Assembly: GCA_030522415.1 (NCBI GenBank)
Contig: CM060127.1
Location: 10,067,207 to 10,131,206 of the forward strand
Source: Channallabes apus
Lineage: Eukaryota > Chordata > Actinopteri > Siluriformes > Clariidae
Length of the DNA: 64,000 bases
Reading direction: 5' to 3'
The first letter of the stretch is position 1. Every line of letters starts with the position of its first letter. Shown here piece after piece: positions 35,207 through 47,918 of this stretch. Both the position numbers and the translations under genes were made by a program. The notes beneath the pieces are model-generated. The model saw nothing but the letters and a program-made list of their open reading frames with translations. It searched no databases and was not told the DNA's origin.

Positions 35207-35735
35207 GTGTTGTATAAAATGTATTGAACTTTAAAGACACCTCATGACATCCAGCTGGCAGTTTGTATGTAAAGTGTAGAAAGCCTGTAGTACTGTACTG
35301 TTATCACATAAAACCTTGAATCCATCTCAGGAGCACTTTCAATGTAAGTAACTGTATAACCTGTTACAGTCTGCCTGGCGTCTGGTGCTGAGATAAACCT
35401 AAGACGTCATGGTGTCTCTTCTTTCATTAGGAAGCTTCCTCGCTGTATCTCTGCCAACTGCTACTCCTCTCAATTCAGACGCGGAGTCTTTGTCACTAAT
35501 AGCATAATGAGCTCTCGGCTAGATGGGCTGGTTTGCTGCTATTGCCTAAAGTGCAGAAACTCCCTGAAAGTCTGCAACAAACATTTCACACAACAAAAGG
35601 CATCAAACAGGTCATGGCATGTTTCAGGTTCGTGGGAAATTGCCCGGGTGGGGCAGATACAGGGAGATCCCAATGTGGCACATTTGCATTTTAATAAAGT
35701 TATCTCTAAAAATGTTCAAGCAGGATTTTAAATAC
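35207..35735. other. no gene recognised
   Basis: Unique-looking sequence without exon signals or repeats I recognise. Confidence 0.45.
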
Positions 35736-36335
35736 AATGGGCATTCAAGTCAAACTGGGACTTGTGATGAAATCTTTGGTGAATGTGAAGACCTGAAATC
35801 GATTAGCATTTACGTTTAGAAGACTTCGAGCGCGGTACGCTGATGAGACTCTTAGCCGCGGTAAAACATTTTGTAAAGAAGGCTGCACGTCCTGCAATCG
35901 TTCCCGTGAACATTCAGATGCTTGCAGACGCCTGATCCTTGAATATCGACAGATTACGTGTCTCAAACGCTCAAAGAGACGCATTCATCTGGGAGAACTG
36001 TACACACACTTGCCCATTACAGGAACTCAGCTGTGAGTGATTACCATATCCCCGTACAGTCCGGACCTTACGGCAAGACATATCCACATGTTTGGAAAAG
36101 TCATCGAAAGGAGTTCCTGGGGGGCTAGTGTTTTAGACGTGAAGCGGGCAGTCTGATCATGACTCGCTCATGGCGTACTGAGAGAACTTTCTACCTTGAT
36201 GGAACACTGAAATAAGTGCATTAGTGTAGCAGGTGATTATACAGAGGAATAAAGGGAGTTTTTACTCTCATAACTGTGTTCTGTTATTCTGGACAATCAA
36301 AAGTCCCGGTTTGACATGAACGGCCCTCGTATAGG
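35736..36335 (+). mobile_element. internally deleted mariner-like element with both ends
   Basis: The left end GGGCATTCAAGTCAAACTGG and the right end AAAGTCCCGGTTTGACATGA are inverted copies. In between are decayed transposase pieces (GTTCCCGTGAACATTCAGAT; GGAGTTCCTGGGGGGCTAGT). Confidence 0.7.
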
Positions 36336-36727
36336 CGTGACAGTTATGTAATCTAAAGAGAAATGTAATTTCATGCCCTGTAATGCAACAAATAATAATG
36401 TGGGGAAAATACAGGGTAGCAATTAAAATAATCAGGAACCTTTATGAATCATGTGCAGTTTTTGTCGTCACGGTGATGTAGTGATTAGCATACAGGGCAG
36501 AGGTGCTCCAGGACTGAGCTCCAGAAGCACAGGGTCATGACATCACTGAATTCAGTCACTAGTTGTTATATCGGTACAGCATTGAGCTAGCTTTGACATC
36601 AAAATCAAAAAATTTAAGTAACCTGAGTATACGGTATTTTCACTAAATATTAACATTAATAAATTACCCTTTAGACCTAACGTTTGATGATGTTTGATAG
36701 ATTTCAAAAGGCAAATTAAATTCCACT

Positions 36728-37182
36728 GTTCAAGGGTTGTTCAAGTCAAACCGGGACTTTTGTCCAGAACAACATAGTCATGAGAGTAAAAACTCATTTT
36801 ATTTCTCTATATAATCCCCTGCTACACTGGCCTCCCAGGAACTCCTTTAACGTCTCTTTCATTTAATGGAATGAAAGCAAGCTTGTTTAATCATAAAGAG
36901 AGGTTCTGTTTTTGCACATCTCTTACTGCACATTAGAGAAACTTGTCTAGGAGTTATTGCCAAATGCCGCATTTTTCTGCCATTTAAGGAGTTCCTGGGA
37001 GGCCATAAAGCAGGCAGTCTGATCACGGCTCTGGTGTACTGAGAAAACGTTCTACACTTGATGGTGTCCAAGCACTAATGAAACTCTGAGATAATTGCAT
37101 CAGTGTAGCAGGAGATTATATAGAGAAATAAAGGGAGTTTTATAACTGTGTTCTGTTATTCTGCACAATCGAAATTCCCAGT
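36728..37182. mobile_element. two inverted mariner 3' ends (rearranged element)
   Basis: 36728-36852 is a minus-oriented 3' end with an internal deletion, and 36935-37182 is a plus-oriented 3' end. Both contain GGAGTTCCTGGGAGGCC and the GATTATATAGAGAAATAAA tail. No 5' end is present, so the unit is a fold-back of two 3' ends. Confidence 0.6.
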
Positions 37183-37334
37183 TTATGCTCTTAACAAAAC
37201 TTGACGCTCTGATCAAAATAAAATGTTGCCCTTTTGATCTGAATGACGAGCAGGAAACCAGGCACAGGCAGTAGTCATGCATCTTGCTGTAGGGATGTTT
37301 TTCAGGCGTACAGTCGGCAGGGAAGGTTTAACAA

Positions 37335-37415
37335 ATGACCTGAAAATGGGGCAGAGGTTCACCTTCGACACCACAATGATCCAAAACAACCAGAGCTAGG
37401 ATTGTTATTATTAGA
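37335..37415 (+). mobile_element. Tc1 transposase scrap
   Basis: CTGAAAATGGGGCAGAGGTT then CACCTTCGACACC matches the DLRLGRRFTFQQDN region of Tc1 transposases (here DLKMGQRFTF). Confidence 0.5.
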
Positions 37416-37959
37416 AAAGTTTAGAGCCATCTGCAAAAAAATTGTATAAATTGCAAAAATCAAACTGACGTGTGTGTGTGTGTGTGTGTCTCCTGTGTAT
37501 ACGCTGAATACAAGAATGTTGAACATTTCTTAATGGATCAGAACCAACGCCGTTCCAGGCAGATATGATTTCCTCTCTTAGTGCAGCAATTGTTCTGGCC
37601 CGAATCTGACAGAAGGAAGGAGAAGGAAGTCATGTTAGTTCTGGTTCTGTTCCATCTTCTATTGTTAGTTCCGAACCCATCCAGGGTCTGAAATAAAAAA
37701 GAAAAATACTAAATTTCCTTTAATTAAATGTCTAAGCCAGATATATAGTGTGTTATATCCACAATGCATGAGCCAGAGGCAAACTCATGGAAAAACGCAG
37801 ACCTGAAAGGCTTCCAAGCCAAGCTGGAGATCAATAGCATCGTGTCGTCCCCTGAAATACACCGTTACTGCTCAAGACTAAACCCTGACTGCTTATTTTT
37901 AATCTAATGGCTCGTTTTCTGCTTTAACACACTAACAAAAACAGACCGGCCCATTCCTA

Positions 37960-38981
37960 CAGCCGGGGGCCAAAAGTTAATTGACATAAATGTTAAATGA
38001 TTTTATTAACAAGTACATTTTTAAAGTTTATCCAAAGAGTCAGTATTTGCAGTGTTGATCTTTTTTTTTCCCCTCCAAAACCCCTGACATGCTGTCAGTC
38101 AATTTCTGGTCCCCATCCTGACTGATGGTGCAGCCCATTCTTACATTTGCTGCCCTTCTTGAAATGTATAAAGATGAAGCGCTACCATCAGTCCTGCGTC
38201 GTACCAACAGTAAAGCATCTCAGCCATTGTAGTGGGGCTCACTCACAATTTTGACTAAGAACACAGCCATGAATAAAGAACGATACAAAAACACTGTTCA
38301 AAAGCAATTTCTCCCAACCATCCAAGAACAGTTTTGGTGATGAATAATGGCTTTTCCAGCATGATGGAGCTCCTCGCCATGAGGCAGCACTGAGTGGCTC
38401 TGGGAACAAAACATGGAGATAAACTCCCCAGACCTTAATCCCATTGAGAACCAGGAGTTAAAGGTTTTAAAGTTAAGCCTTTATTTGTCTCATGTATATT
38501 AATGTACAGTGAAATTCTTTCTTCGCAAATCGCAACGTAGCTGGGGTCAGAGCACAGGGTCAGCCATGATACAGCGCCTCTGGAGCAGACAGGGTTAAGG
38601 GCCTTGCTCTAGGGTGGAGCTGGGGCTCGAACCACCGACTTTTTCCAGTCAGGAACTCGGTGCCTTAACTCTCTGACCTACCACTGCCCCTAGTGGATAA
38701 ACAAAAACTCACAAATAGTGACAAACTCCAAGCACTGATCATGTAAGAATGGGTCAGGGTGTGGCCCAGAAGTGGCCCAAAAAGCGTCAACACTGCAAAT
38801 ACTGACACTCTACATGAAATTAATGTAATTGTCAATAAAATCCTTTAACACTGATGAAATACTTATTACTTATACTTCAGTATACCAGAGTAACATCTGA
38901 CACAAAGATCTAAGAACACTGAAGCAGCAGACTTTGTGAAAATGAACATGTGTCATTCTCAAAACTTTTGCCCCCCGGCTG
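37960..38981 (+). mobile_element. Tc1-like element, decayed, interrupted by a SINE
   Basis: The ends CAGCCGGGGGCCAAAAGT and ACTTTTGCCCCCCGGCTG are inverted copies, each flanked by TA. Transposase relics on the plus strand include the GCATGATGGAGCTCCTCGCC and CCAGACCTTAATCCCATTGA (PDLNPIEN) coding parts. Non-functional. Confidence 0.8.
38455..38693 (-). mobile_element. tRNA-derived SINE nested in the Tc1 element
   Basis: The head is near 38690 (GGGGCAGTGGTAGGTCAGAG on the minus strand), with a B-box-like GGTTCGAGCCCC. The tail includes AATTTCACTGTACATTAATA. It belongs with the SINE at the right edge of the window. Confidence 0.65.
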
Positions 38982-39870
38982 TACTCATGTCCCGTTAACT
39001 ACATTTAGCACGGCTACACTCCCTCCACTGACTTCCTGCATCAGATGTAAAACACTGATGTTCACCTAGAAGAGCACAAACAAACCAACGCCCATGAGGT
39101 TGTATTTATAACCCATCTGATGAATTAAGTAGAAACACATCATGAGTGAGCCATGAAAACTTTTAAACTGATCTGGGAAGCGCTACATTGATCTCGTCCC
39201 ACAGCGCCAGGAGTGTAAACGTGGCCTAAGCATGCCCTCTGCTGTTTTAAACAGATCACTGATCCAAGGAAGGAAAAGGGGCGTGGCCATTTTGGTGAGC
39301 TGTACTGACCAAAAGCAGGTGTTTAATTCACAACATGGTCTCCTGATCCTTACACTGACATGTCAGAAGTAAATGCACCCTCCACAGTTTTATGATATAA
39401 GGTGTGTGCCAGAATCTCTTAAACGTTATTACAAATACTGCTGGTTTCCTCCTTTTCAGATTGAACCAGACCTGAGTTTTAAGCACAGTTTAAACAGAAA
39501 TGTCCAATTTTAAAATTTTTTTACTGTGCACAAACTACTGAACGGATTTGAATGGGGTTTTCACAGGTTTATTTGGCCGAGCTTAAGCTTAAAACATACA
39601 GGCTTTGTTTTAATCGTGATCGCCTCACGGGAAGAGAAGATATGCTACTTTAAAATTTAAATAGAAAACACCCTTATATAATTTATAAAAAAAAAAATAA
39701 TAATTAGTTCATCTCAAAATCCAACAGATGGAGCTGTAAAGTTTTTTTTAAAAAAACATGCTTGTGTGTGCAGTTAAATTCCAGGTGACCAAGTCACGGG
39801 AGATCTAGTTTGGTGTATGTTTATTAAAAAAAAAATATCTAAACGCATCCAAAGGATTGCAATTCAACAA
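38982..39870. other. intergenic
   Basis: Includes a dispersed-looking phrase AACTACTGAACGGATTTGAA near 39533 that I know from fish repeats but cannot assign. No gene. Confidence 0.4.
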
Positions 39871-41679
39871 GGCTTTTATTAAGGTAGACCTGGATCTAGC
39901 ATAACCATCATATACATTATTCCCCAGTTGTTAACTTGCAAGTACATATAATATCGTGTGTACACAATCTGAAGCATAAAAATATCAATACAAAAAAAAT
40001 ACATTTTATAGGATAGGAATATAGGAACAGCAGTGAAAGTGGAGCAGATGCCGTTGTAGGCCTGCTTGTTTTTGCTTAGACAAAAAAAACAAAAAAACAA
40101 AAAAACATTGCACCAAAAAATATATATACACCCCCCCCCCCCCCAAACAAAAACAAAAAATAGTAATAATAAAAAGGAAACGGGGGACCACTGGAAATAG
40201 GCGGACGTGTCCGTGTGGGGGGTCGAGGCGTCTGAGTGCACATACGAGGAAGGCTACACCCTCCCTTCGAGTGAGAGAGAGAGAGGCAAAGAGATGGCAG
40301 ACGCTCTGCTCTTCAGCCTCATGGGGGAGGAACAGAGGCGGCGTGTTTGACAAGATACTGGTGCGTGGAGCTCGTCATCGCCGTGCCACTGCAGAGGACC
40401 AGAACGTCCTCTCGATTGCTAAGACACAGGCTGGACAGTAACTAGTTTAAGGAAAAAAAAAAAAAAAAAAAAGGTGTGAGATATGTAAACATTTAAAGTA
40501 TTGAAAAAAAAATCCAAACTGCGGTGCGACGGTCCGTGTACGCAAACGCGGGAAAAACACAACAAAACAGACTAGAAAACACGAGCCATGTAAACATAGC
40601 CTTGATCAGGCTGGATAGAAACCTCTGCGAGAGTTATACCTCTTATTTATTTATAAGCCCTTTGCGTGTGAAAGATAGACGTAGGGAGAATCTGCGCGCG
40701 TGCACTAGTGATGTCTATGTACAGTGTTCCACAGATAACCTTGTAGCCCGGCGAAGCGGTCTGCTTGCTCTATATATATATGTGTGTGTGTCTGTGTGTG
40801 TCTGTGTGTGTCCCTGACCACATTTTGTTGGTCGTTACATAAAGGCAACGTCATAAAAAAAAATTGTATTCATACAAATATTAAAACTAAAAAAAAAAAA
40901 AAAAAAAAAGACTGAAGCAAAGGATTGAGAAGCGTTCTCTGAGCTTTACTTCTACTTGATTGCATACTGCTACAGTTTTAGGTACGACTCCGTACGATAC
41001 GGTAAACTACACCGCGGCACCGTTCAGGGGTGTATGGATACCACTTAAAAAACAAGTGACTGTACAACACCAAATCTAATGTGTTTCAGCATCAACAAAA
41101 TGAACATATTAAGAGTTTTCTGTTCTTATAGAGTGTGTGCAGTCATGTGACCGGATACCAAGGTTGGTACGGCATCAGCTTGAGGCTCGAAAACTAGACC
41201 GCGGGACCCCCAGTCTTATAGTCGTCTAGACATTGCTCTTAGTAAGTAAAAGCCGTAACGCAATTGGAAGCGAATTTAAAATTTAAAGGGGGCCGAGTAT
41301 ACATCCAGACAGGTCTGAAACTACCCAGAACTAAAACACCCCCTGCTTTTTATCTTTTTCCTTTTCTTTAAACAAGCTGATAAAATTTTCCCCTAATGTG
41401 ACCTCACATAAGATGACACCTGTCTCCTGCCCTCCGGAGGGGCGTGGCTCAGCAGTATCTCACAGCTCTGAGACCTCATTTAAACAGGACCTTTAAATAA
41501 CCCGAAAGCAGTGCGGAGATGCGGTTGATACGGCAGCCATATTAGCAAGAATATTACCAATGTAACTGATTTTCAACACTATAATCATATTTTTGCATAA
41601 AAATACAATCAAAACATTTAGAAAAGACATGTTAATGAAGTGAAATATCAATTAATTTATGATTTTTTTTAAATTTATA

Positions 41680-42050
41680 ATTCCTCTTGGCACCTGCTGC
41701 TTTAAAACCCAAACTGAAAGTGGCTCCCTTTTCTTCTTGCTAACATTCTTGGGACCCGTGGTGCTGCGTCTTCACTAAATCTTGCACAAAATGCAACAAA
41801 AACCATCAAAACAAATATGTAAACTCGCTTTGCTTGACTTCCTACCTTTATCTATTACCTTTCAAATAAGTTTTGATCGAGCCCCAGATCTACACGCAAC
41901 TTTTGGTGCTGGTGTTCGGTTCAGGTCTGTCTGTTCATGCGTGCAATGAAAATGCTTTGTAGGCAAATTTCTTTAAAAATCTCAGTTCTTGAGGTGGAAA
42001 TTAGTTTGAGGAGGGACGCTCGTGTGCCGAGGTACCGCTGTATACTCGAG
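41680..42050 (+). repeat. dispersed repeat, copy 1
   Basis: Shares ordered blocks with 56440-56740: CCTCTTGGCACC then GCTGCTTTAAAA, CTTCACTAAATC, AAGTTTTGA, GTTCGGTT, CAGTTCTT, and CGAGGTACCGC against TGAGGTACCGC. The right edge resembles a transposon terminus. Confidence 0.6.
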
Positions 42051-42379
42051 TGGAAGAGGTCTGATCGTCCTATTGGAAAGATTTCTATTTCTATTGAATC
42101 TTAAAACATACGAGGGTCTAAACCAAGTGAAAGAATATAACAGATGCGTCAACAAAAATAGGCTGATGTGAATCACTTCCACTTGATGTAGAGATTCTGG
42201 ACAAAAATCGAATAAATGTCTTTCCCTTTCCGCTCCGTCCCTTTGCTGGGAACGTCCTCCAGTTTTATAGACACGGTTCCAGCGATAAGATTGAATAGTG
42301 GCTCGAGGCCAAGCTGTGTGACGTCAACTGAACACACTCTACAGAACGGTTCTTAGTGCCGTATCGGACTCTGTATCTA

Positions 42380-42660
42380 CAGGGCGTCCCAAACATCTTC
42401 TCACACACACGCACATGAGTCAAATTAACACTTTTTTCTGTAACTCCTCCACACGATTGCCATTTGTTTGTAAACAACACACGGAGTCGTCTCTTCCACT
42501 CAGGATGAAATCGTAAACACATCTGGTGCACGGAATTGCACTTCTGTTTTTCTAAGGGGTTTTAAAATAAGATCTGAGGAAGAGAAAATATAGAAAAATA
42601 ATATAGAAACTAAGTTTTTTTTTTTTTTAAGGTTAATTTAGAGAGTTTTGGGACACCCTG
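42380..42660. mobile_element. short mariner-type element
   Basis: Starts CAGGGCGTCCCAAAC and ends GTTTTGGGACACCCTG. A TA precedes the left end; the right flank is CA, probably mutated. Not coding. Confidence 0.55.
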
Positions 42661-42725
42661 CATACACCCCTAGTGTGATCATGCTTTAGAGACAATTAAA
42701 CAAAGTGTCTCGTTTCCTTTCCACC

Positions 42726-42961
42726 GATCAGCCATAACATTAAAACCCCCGAATTGTTAAACGGAGGAGCGGTTCAGGGGCGGGTCTGAATTGTGTGTGT
42801 GCTTGGGGTTGGTGTTGGGTTTGGGTCACCGTGGATCAGACTTGTTTGTCAGGTGCGCTCCATGGATGCTGGAATGGATCGGGGTTTGAAGAATTTGGAA
42901 GCCGGATCGACAACCTTTAACTCTTCGGCTGCCTCATACACAGCGGGCGGTGGTGCGCGCG

Positions 42962-43014
<53 letters not shown>

Positions 43015-43119
43015 TGTTCTGGTGACTTTCTATCACAGCCAAAAGTAACTTATTTTTTAGTAATATGTGCAAAATTGGCTTTTCTGTGAGAACGGATTGG
43101 CTGGCAATGACTCCTACGA

Positions 43120-43161
<42 letters not shown>

Positions 43162-43237
43162 ATGTGTTAGTTTACTGTATAAAACTGATAGTGTCATCCA
43201 AGTCACCCGGCGGTGGTGTTAATGCTGTGGCTGATCT
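42726..43237. mobile_element. MITE with GATCAGCCATAACATT ends
   Basis: The left end GATCAGCCATAACATTAAAA pairs with the right end GTTAATGCTGTGGCTGATC. A shorter relative lies at 60773-60966. It contains (GC)n(AC)n at 42955-43012 and (TG)n at 43122-43160. Confidence 0.65.
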
Positions 43238-43286
43238 GTCAGTAAAAAGAAAGATATTTCTATCTAATAACAGTCACTGTCATGTC

Positions 43287-43318
<32 letters not shown>

Positions 43319-44210
43319 GCTGTTTTGTTTTTTAAACAGCAAATGCAAAAAAAAAAAAAAAAAAAAGGTAAATAAGTTAATTAAAAATAACGTCATACTA
43401 AACGAGAGTTTGCAGTTCTGGAAAAAAGTGACTCGGCTCTGAGAGCCCAAGGTCTCTCCTGAAGTTAAAAAACAAAAACAAAAAAAAAAACCTGCAAACC
43501 GTTTGGAATGGATCCAACGTTGGAAGACGAAGTTCAGCACCGCCTTACATATGATATCTACAACTTTTTTTTTTCAGCAAAAAAAAAATATATACAAAGA
43601 AATGTAAAAAGTCGGTTGTTACCGTAACCTTGAAACGAACCGTGATGAAGGTCAACACTAGTCGGGTCGGAGAGGTTCGATCGCTGTGACGTGCTCGAAT
43701 ACAGAAGTCTGTGGTTTTACGTGTTCAAGAAAGAGAAATAATATTTATGTTAATAATAATAATCATCTGTATGAGAACACCTGGGGTCGGCTCTGACGCG
43801 TCATCGGTCGCCTTGGTAACACCTGCGATGTGGGACGCGGTAACCGTACGGTCCGGATCTATAAAAGGTGATGATTTTCATACTAGACACATTTTTATAA
43901 TTTTTTAACTAAAGTGGAAACATGTGACGAGTCTGAATGTCGAGCTGAGACCCTGAGTAAAGCGGACCGTGATATAAACGCTGCCCTTTTGTTTCTTTCT
44001 TTAGTTTGAAACTGACATGCATATTCCTGCTTTGTTTAGTATTTTTGTATGAAAACAAATAAATGACTATTTGTAAAAGAAAGAAAAAAAAAAAAGAAAA
44101 GAAGAAGCTGTGATATGCACAGCCCGGCTTGTGTTGTGCCGATCGATTTCTCTCGCTCTGACGATGACGGCGTCACGTTGTGTAGGACCCGGAGCGCAGC
44201 GACTTCACTC

Positions 44211-44240
44211 TCACATCCGAGAGCCTTGTTCTTGAAGGAT
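44211..44240 (-). CDS. kctd5: kctd5 exon 6, terminal coding part (residues 216-224)
   Basis: Only 30 coding bases: ILQEQGSRM then TGA, after the acceptor TTTAAACAG. The conserved C-terminal peptide ending GSRM supports the call despite its length. The 3' UTR continues to lower coordinates. Confidence 0.88.
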   Translation of the reverse strand: MLQEQGSRM

Positions 44241-47200
44241 CTGTTTAAAGAAGATGAGAAAGACAAAAGCATACACAAACACGAGTATTATAGTGGCTCG
44301 GGTTGTCAAGCTGTACTTTATTCTTTAGTGCACTGAGGTCGTGGTAAAGACTAAATACTTAAATTATTCTGCATAGAACAAATAATAATAAATAATTAGC
44401 ATTTGTAATTTTTTTAATTCATTAAGTAAAAGCTTAAAAATAAATAAATAAATCTCTAGTGTCTGTAGTCATGTCTAATTCACAATTTTGCATTTTAAAA
44501 GAATGAAATACTTTCAGGTTTATGTCTTTTCATGTGAAATCTACATCAGCCAAGTTTTATCTGAATGACAGTTAAGACCGTTGGAAGATTTGAATTTAAA
44601 AAAGTAACCGACACTATGGACATGAAAGGGCGTAAAACTGTATTTAGCAAATGTGTTTCTTTTTACCTGATAAAAATATAAATGTGTATTTAAAAATTTA
44701 TTTTCACAACTAACTACTCTCGGATCAGGAGATAAGAAGCATTAAGTATTATGAAAAATGGTGTGATATGATCCTATCTGAACGTAGGAGAGACAAAAGC
44801 TAGTGACTTCTTATTACCAATAAAATAAATAAATCTTGTGGTTGTCCATATTTTGCACAGCTAAAGTGGTATAAATGAGTTTAAACACGAGTTTTAAGAC
44901 GAATCTGTACCCGATCTACTTTTTCGATTTCTCGTCAGTGATTCACTCTGTTTACCAGACGATGTTTACCAGACGATGAAAGAAGTACAACTTAGTGTAA
45001 AACAAGGCGCAAACAAACTTCTCTATTCTCTTTTTCTCATTGATTGTAATGAAATTAAATGACGGTAGATTCGAATTCTTGCCATGAACTCGGTTTCCAC
45101 TGGATTTGTGGCTAAATATTAGGAAATTGTACAAAATGTGCCAATACTAGGGCTGCACGATATTAGGAAAATATACGATATTGTTGTTGAATATTGCGAT
45201 AATATTTCTTGCGATATAACATTTCCCTAGAGAAATGCATTTTTTATTATTTACTTTTTACATTTACATTTTTTATTATTTTTATTTATTTATCATTTTT
45301 TATTTTTTACATATAAAAATCATTTATATATGTAATAATCATACTAAAATAAACAGGTAATAGATATTCATCTGATGTAATTAAATCTAATTCAGGCAAA
45401 AAGTAACTATATGTCAAGGAAGTTGCAAATATTTAGACTTCAAAACACTATGAATGACTTAAACCCCTCAGCAGATATTCTGACTTCTGGTTTGCTGTTA
45501 CTATAAACCTGCCAACACAATATGAATTACTTTCAAACATTACTGTTTATTTACGTGTAACCGTACACTCATCGATTTCATTCATCGCCACTCTTTGCGA
45601 TACGGATACTGCGTATACCATTATCGCGATAACAATAATTTTTCGGTATATCGTGCAGCCCTAGCCTATACCATGTCATGTCACACAAAACAAAATTTTG
45701 CGGAATGACTTTTTTTTTTTAACTGAGAGGTTCATCTTTGTTGCAGGCAACCGTGTACGTGGGCTTCAACCTGAAATAATAATATCACTCGATTATTACA
45801 TTAAAGCTGATCAGATTATTTTTAGCTTTAACCTTTTAACTATTTACACAAACTCTTTAACCATCAATGAGGTGTACTTACATTTTTATTGTAAGCAATA
45901 CATTTATAGTAATCATTTATTTATTTGTGGATAAACGCCTGAATGTGTTGAAGTTCTTCAATCTGCCGGTACGGTCCAGTTAATTAATGGATTCGAATGG
46001 ATTACGAATCGCAGATCTCCATCTGCAGAGTATAAAACCTCTCTGAAAAACAAACCCACAGCCTTATGAGCGCAGTATGAACAGGCTTGGTGAGATCGTG
46101 TGCAAAATGTCCTCGTTATCAATCCCATCACACACAGTCCCCCGAGGGACGATTAGGATCTGGGAGAGGACTTTTAAACTTGCACCGACATGAACAGCCT
46201 GGTTGCCAAGAATCACTGAATTACACACACATTTTAAAAACCATAGATGTGTTTAATAGTGAAAGTAAGAGCATTTCCACAATCAGCTGTGCATCCGTAA
46301 GAAAACCGCTCGTTAGTGAGACTTGCCAGTAAAAAAAGGCTTGAAATTGCGAGGGAGTGTAAATATTGGACTTTGGAGTTGTGGAAAATTAGGTCGTCTG
46401 ACGTGATGAGTCCAGACTGATCCTATTCCAGAGTGATGGGCGTGTCAGGGTACGAAGGGAAGCACATGAAGCGATGCACCCATCATGCACAGTGTCCACT
46501 GTACAAGCCTCCGGAGACAGTGTTATGATCTGGTGTTGCTTCAGTTGCTCAGGTCGAGACTCAGAAAAGTTATGGGGCAATAAAATGAAGTCAGCTGACA
46601 ACCTGAATGTACTGAATCACCAGAGTATCACATCTATGGAGTTTTTCTTTCCTGATGGAACACCGTCACACTCCAGGACTCAGATTGTGAGTCCGAAGGC
46701 GACGTTGGTATCGTGAGGCGAATCTCACGATAGTTTCCATTCATGGTGTAATCAAGGATCACACTTTACATAAGATTAACACAATATCACGATTGTAGAT
46801 GTGTCTGAATGAAGCCATTATAAAGTCATGTGATCACAGCCAACATGAAGCGGGGGACAGGGGACGACGAGTCCCAGGGGACGTTCGCTCATCTATAAAA
46901 TACGGAAAGTAGGAGATGTGACGATGAAAAAAAATGGTAGTTTAAACTAAAGTACTTCAAGTACTCAGATTTCGTTTGTCTCATTAATCTGTTAACGTGT
47001 ATGCACTCAGACACGCCTCATCAACCAATTGATATTACTTGTGGCTCTAAAAGAGAAAAGAAAGGGGCGTGGCCAGACTTCTGAACATCTATCATGATCA
47101 TGTTTCATTATTACGGTTTAAAAAAACTAAAATAAATAAATACCAGATGTCTGGTGGAATTAGAATGACGTCATGGTTATAATATGTCCTAATTGACTTC

Positions 47201-47828
47201 CTGTTAATAGAGTCAATAATCCTAATGAATTCTCATTTTAACAGTTTATAACACCTTATTTTAATACACGCCTCTATGTACCCTTGAATTGAACTCCTGT
47301 ACAGTGATGTCGCCCTCATTAACAACCTGCCGTTCCTTCATTTACCTCCAGAGTGAAGATGTTCACTGACCAGAACATGAGAGAAAGACGTCTGCGAAAC
47401 ATACGCAAACGAAACGCCTGAAAAGACGTGAGATTTATTTCTCTCTCTCGTAAAAGCAGGGTTACCTGAGAGACGTCTGGATCTTACGACTCCATCACCA
47501 TATATGGAATCCAGTGGTGTGTGTGTGTGTATAAAGGTGTATTGCAGAGTGTCGTGCTCACCTTAGCCTTGTCGCTTTGCTCGCTGTTTGTGCCGTACGA
47601 CTGATTGTGCAGCTCCTTGGACACGACGCACAGGAACTCCGCCTGGTCTTCGTTTCCATAATTGTACGACGAGCCGATGCTGACCAGCTGCGGGACAAAC
47701 AAGAAATAAACATGCATATGTATAAACAAAAACAAACAAACAAACAAGAGCGAAGGACAGGAACGTGTAACCACCCGACTGAATATTTCTCGGTCAAAAC
47801 ACAGTATTGGAGCTGATTTATTTATTTG

Positions 47829-47918
<90 letters not shown>

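Larger units (their letters stand above)
39871..44210 (-). other. kctd5 3' side: candidate 3' UTR plus repeats
   Basis: Downstream of the kctd5 stop codon. AATAAA-type signals on the minus strand lie near 40643 and 39874, so the UTR end is open. Simple repeats include a C tract at 40131-40144, A tracts near 40447 and 40891, (AAT)n at 43288-43318 and (CA)n. Two transposon-derived units lie at 42380-42660 and 42726-43237. Confidence 0.35.

Noticed and set aside
46087..46716. Transposase frames as a live gene
   Set aside because: Several stops and frame changes, missing C-terminal part and no inverted repeats; annotated as a relic.
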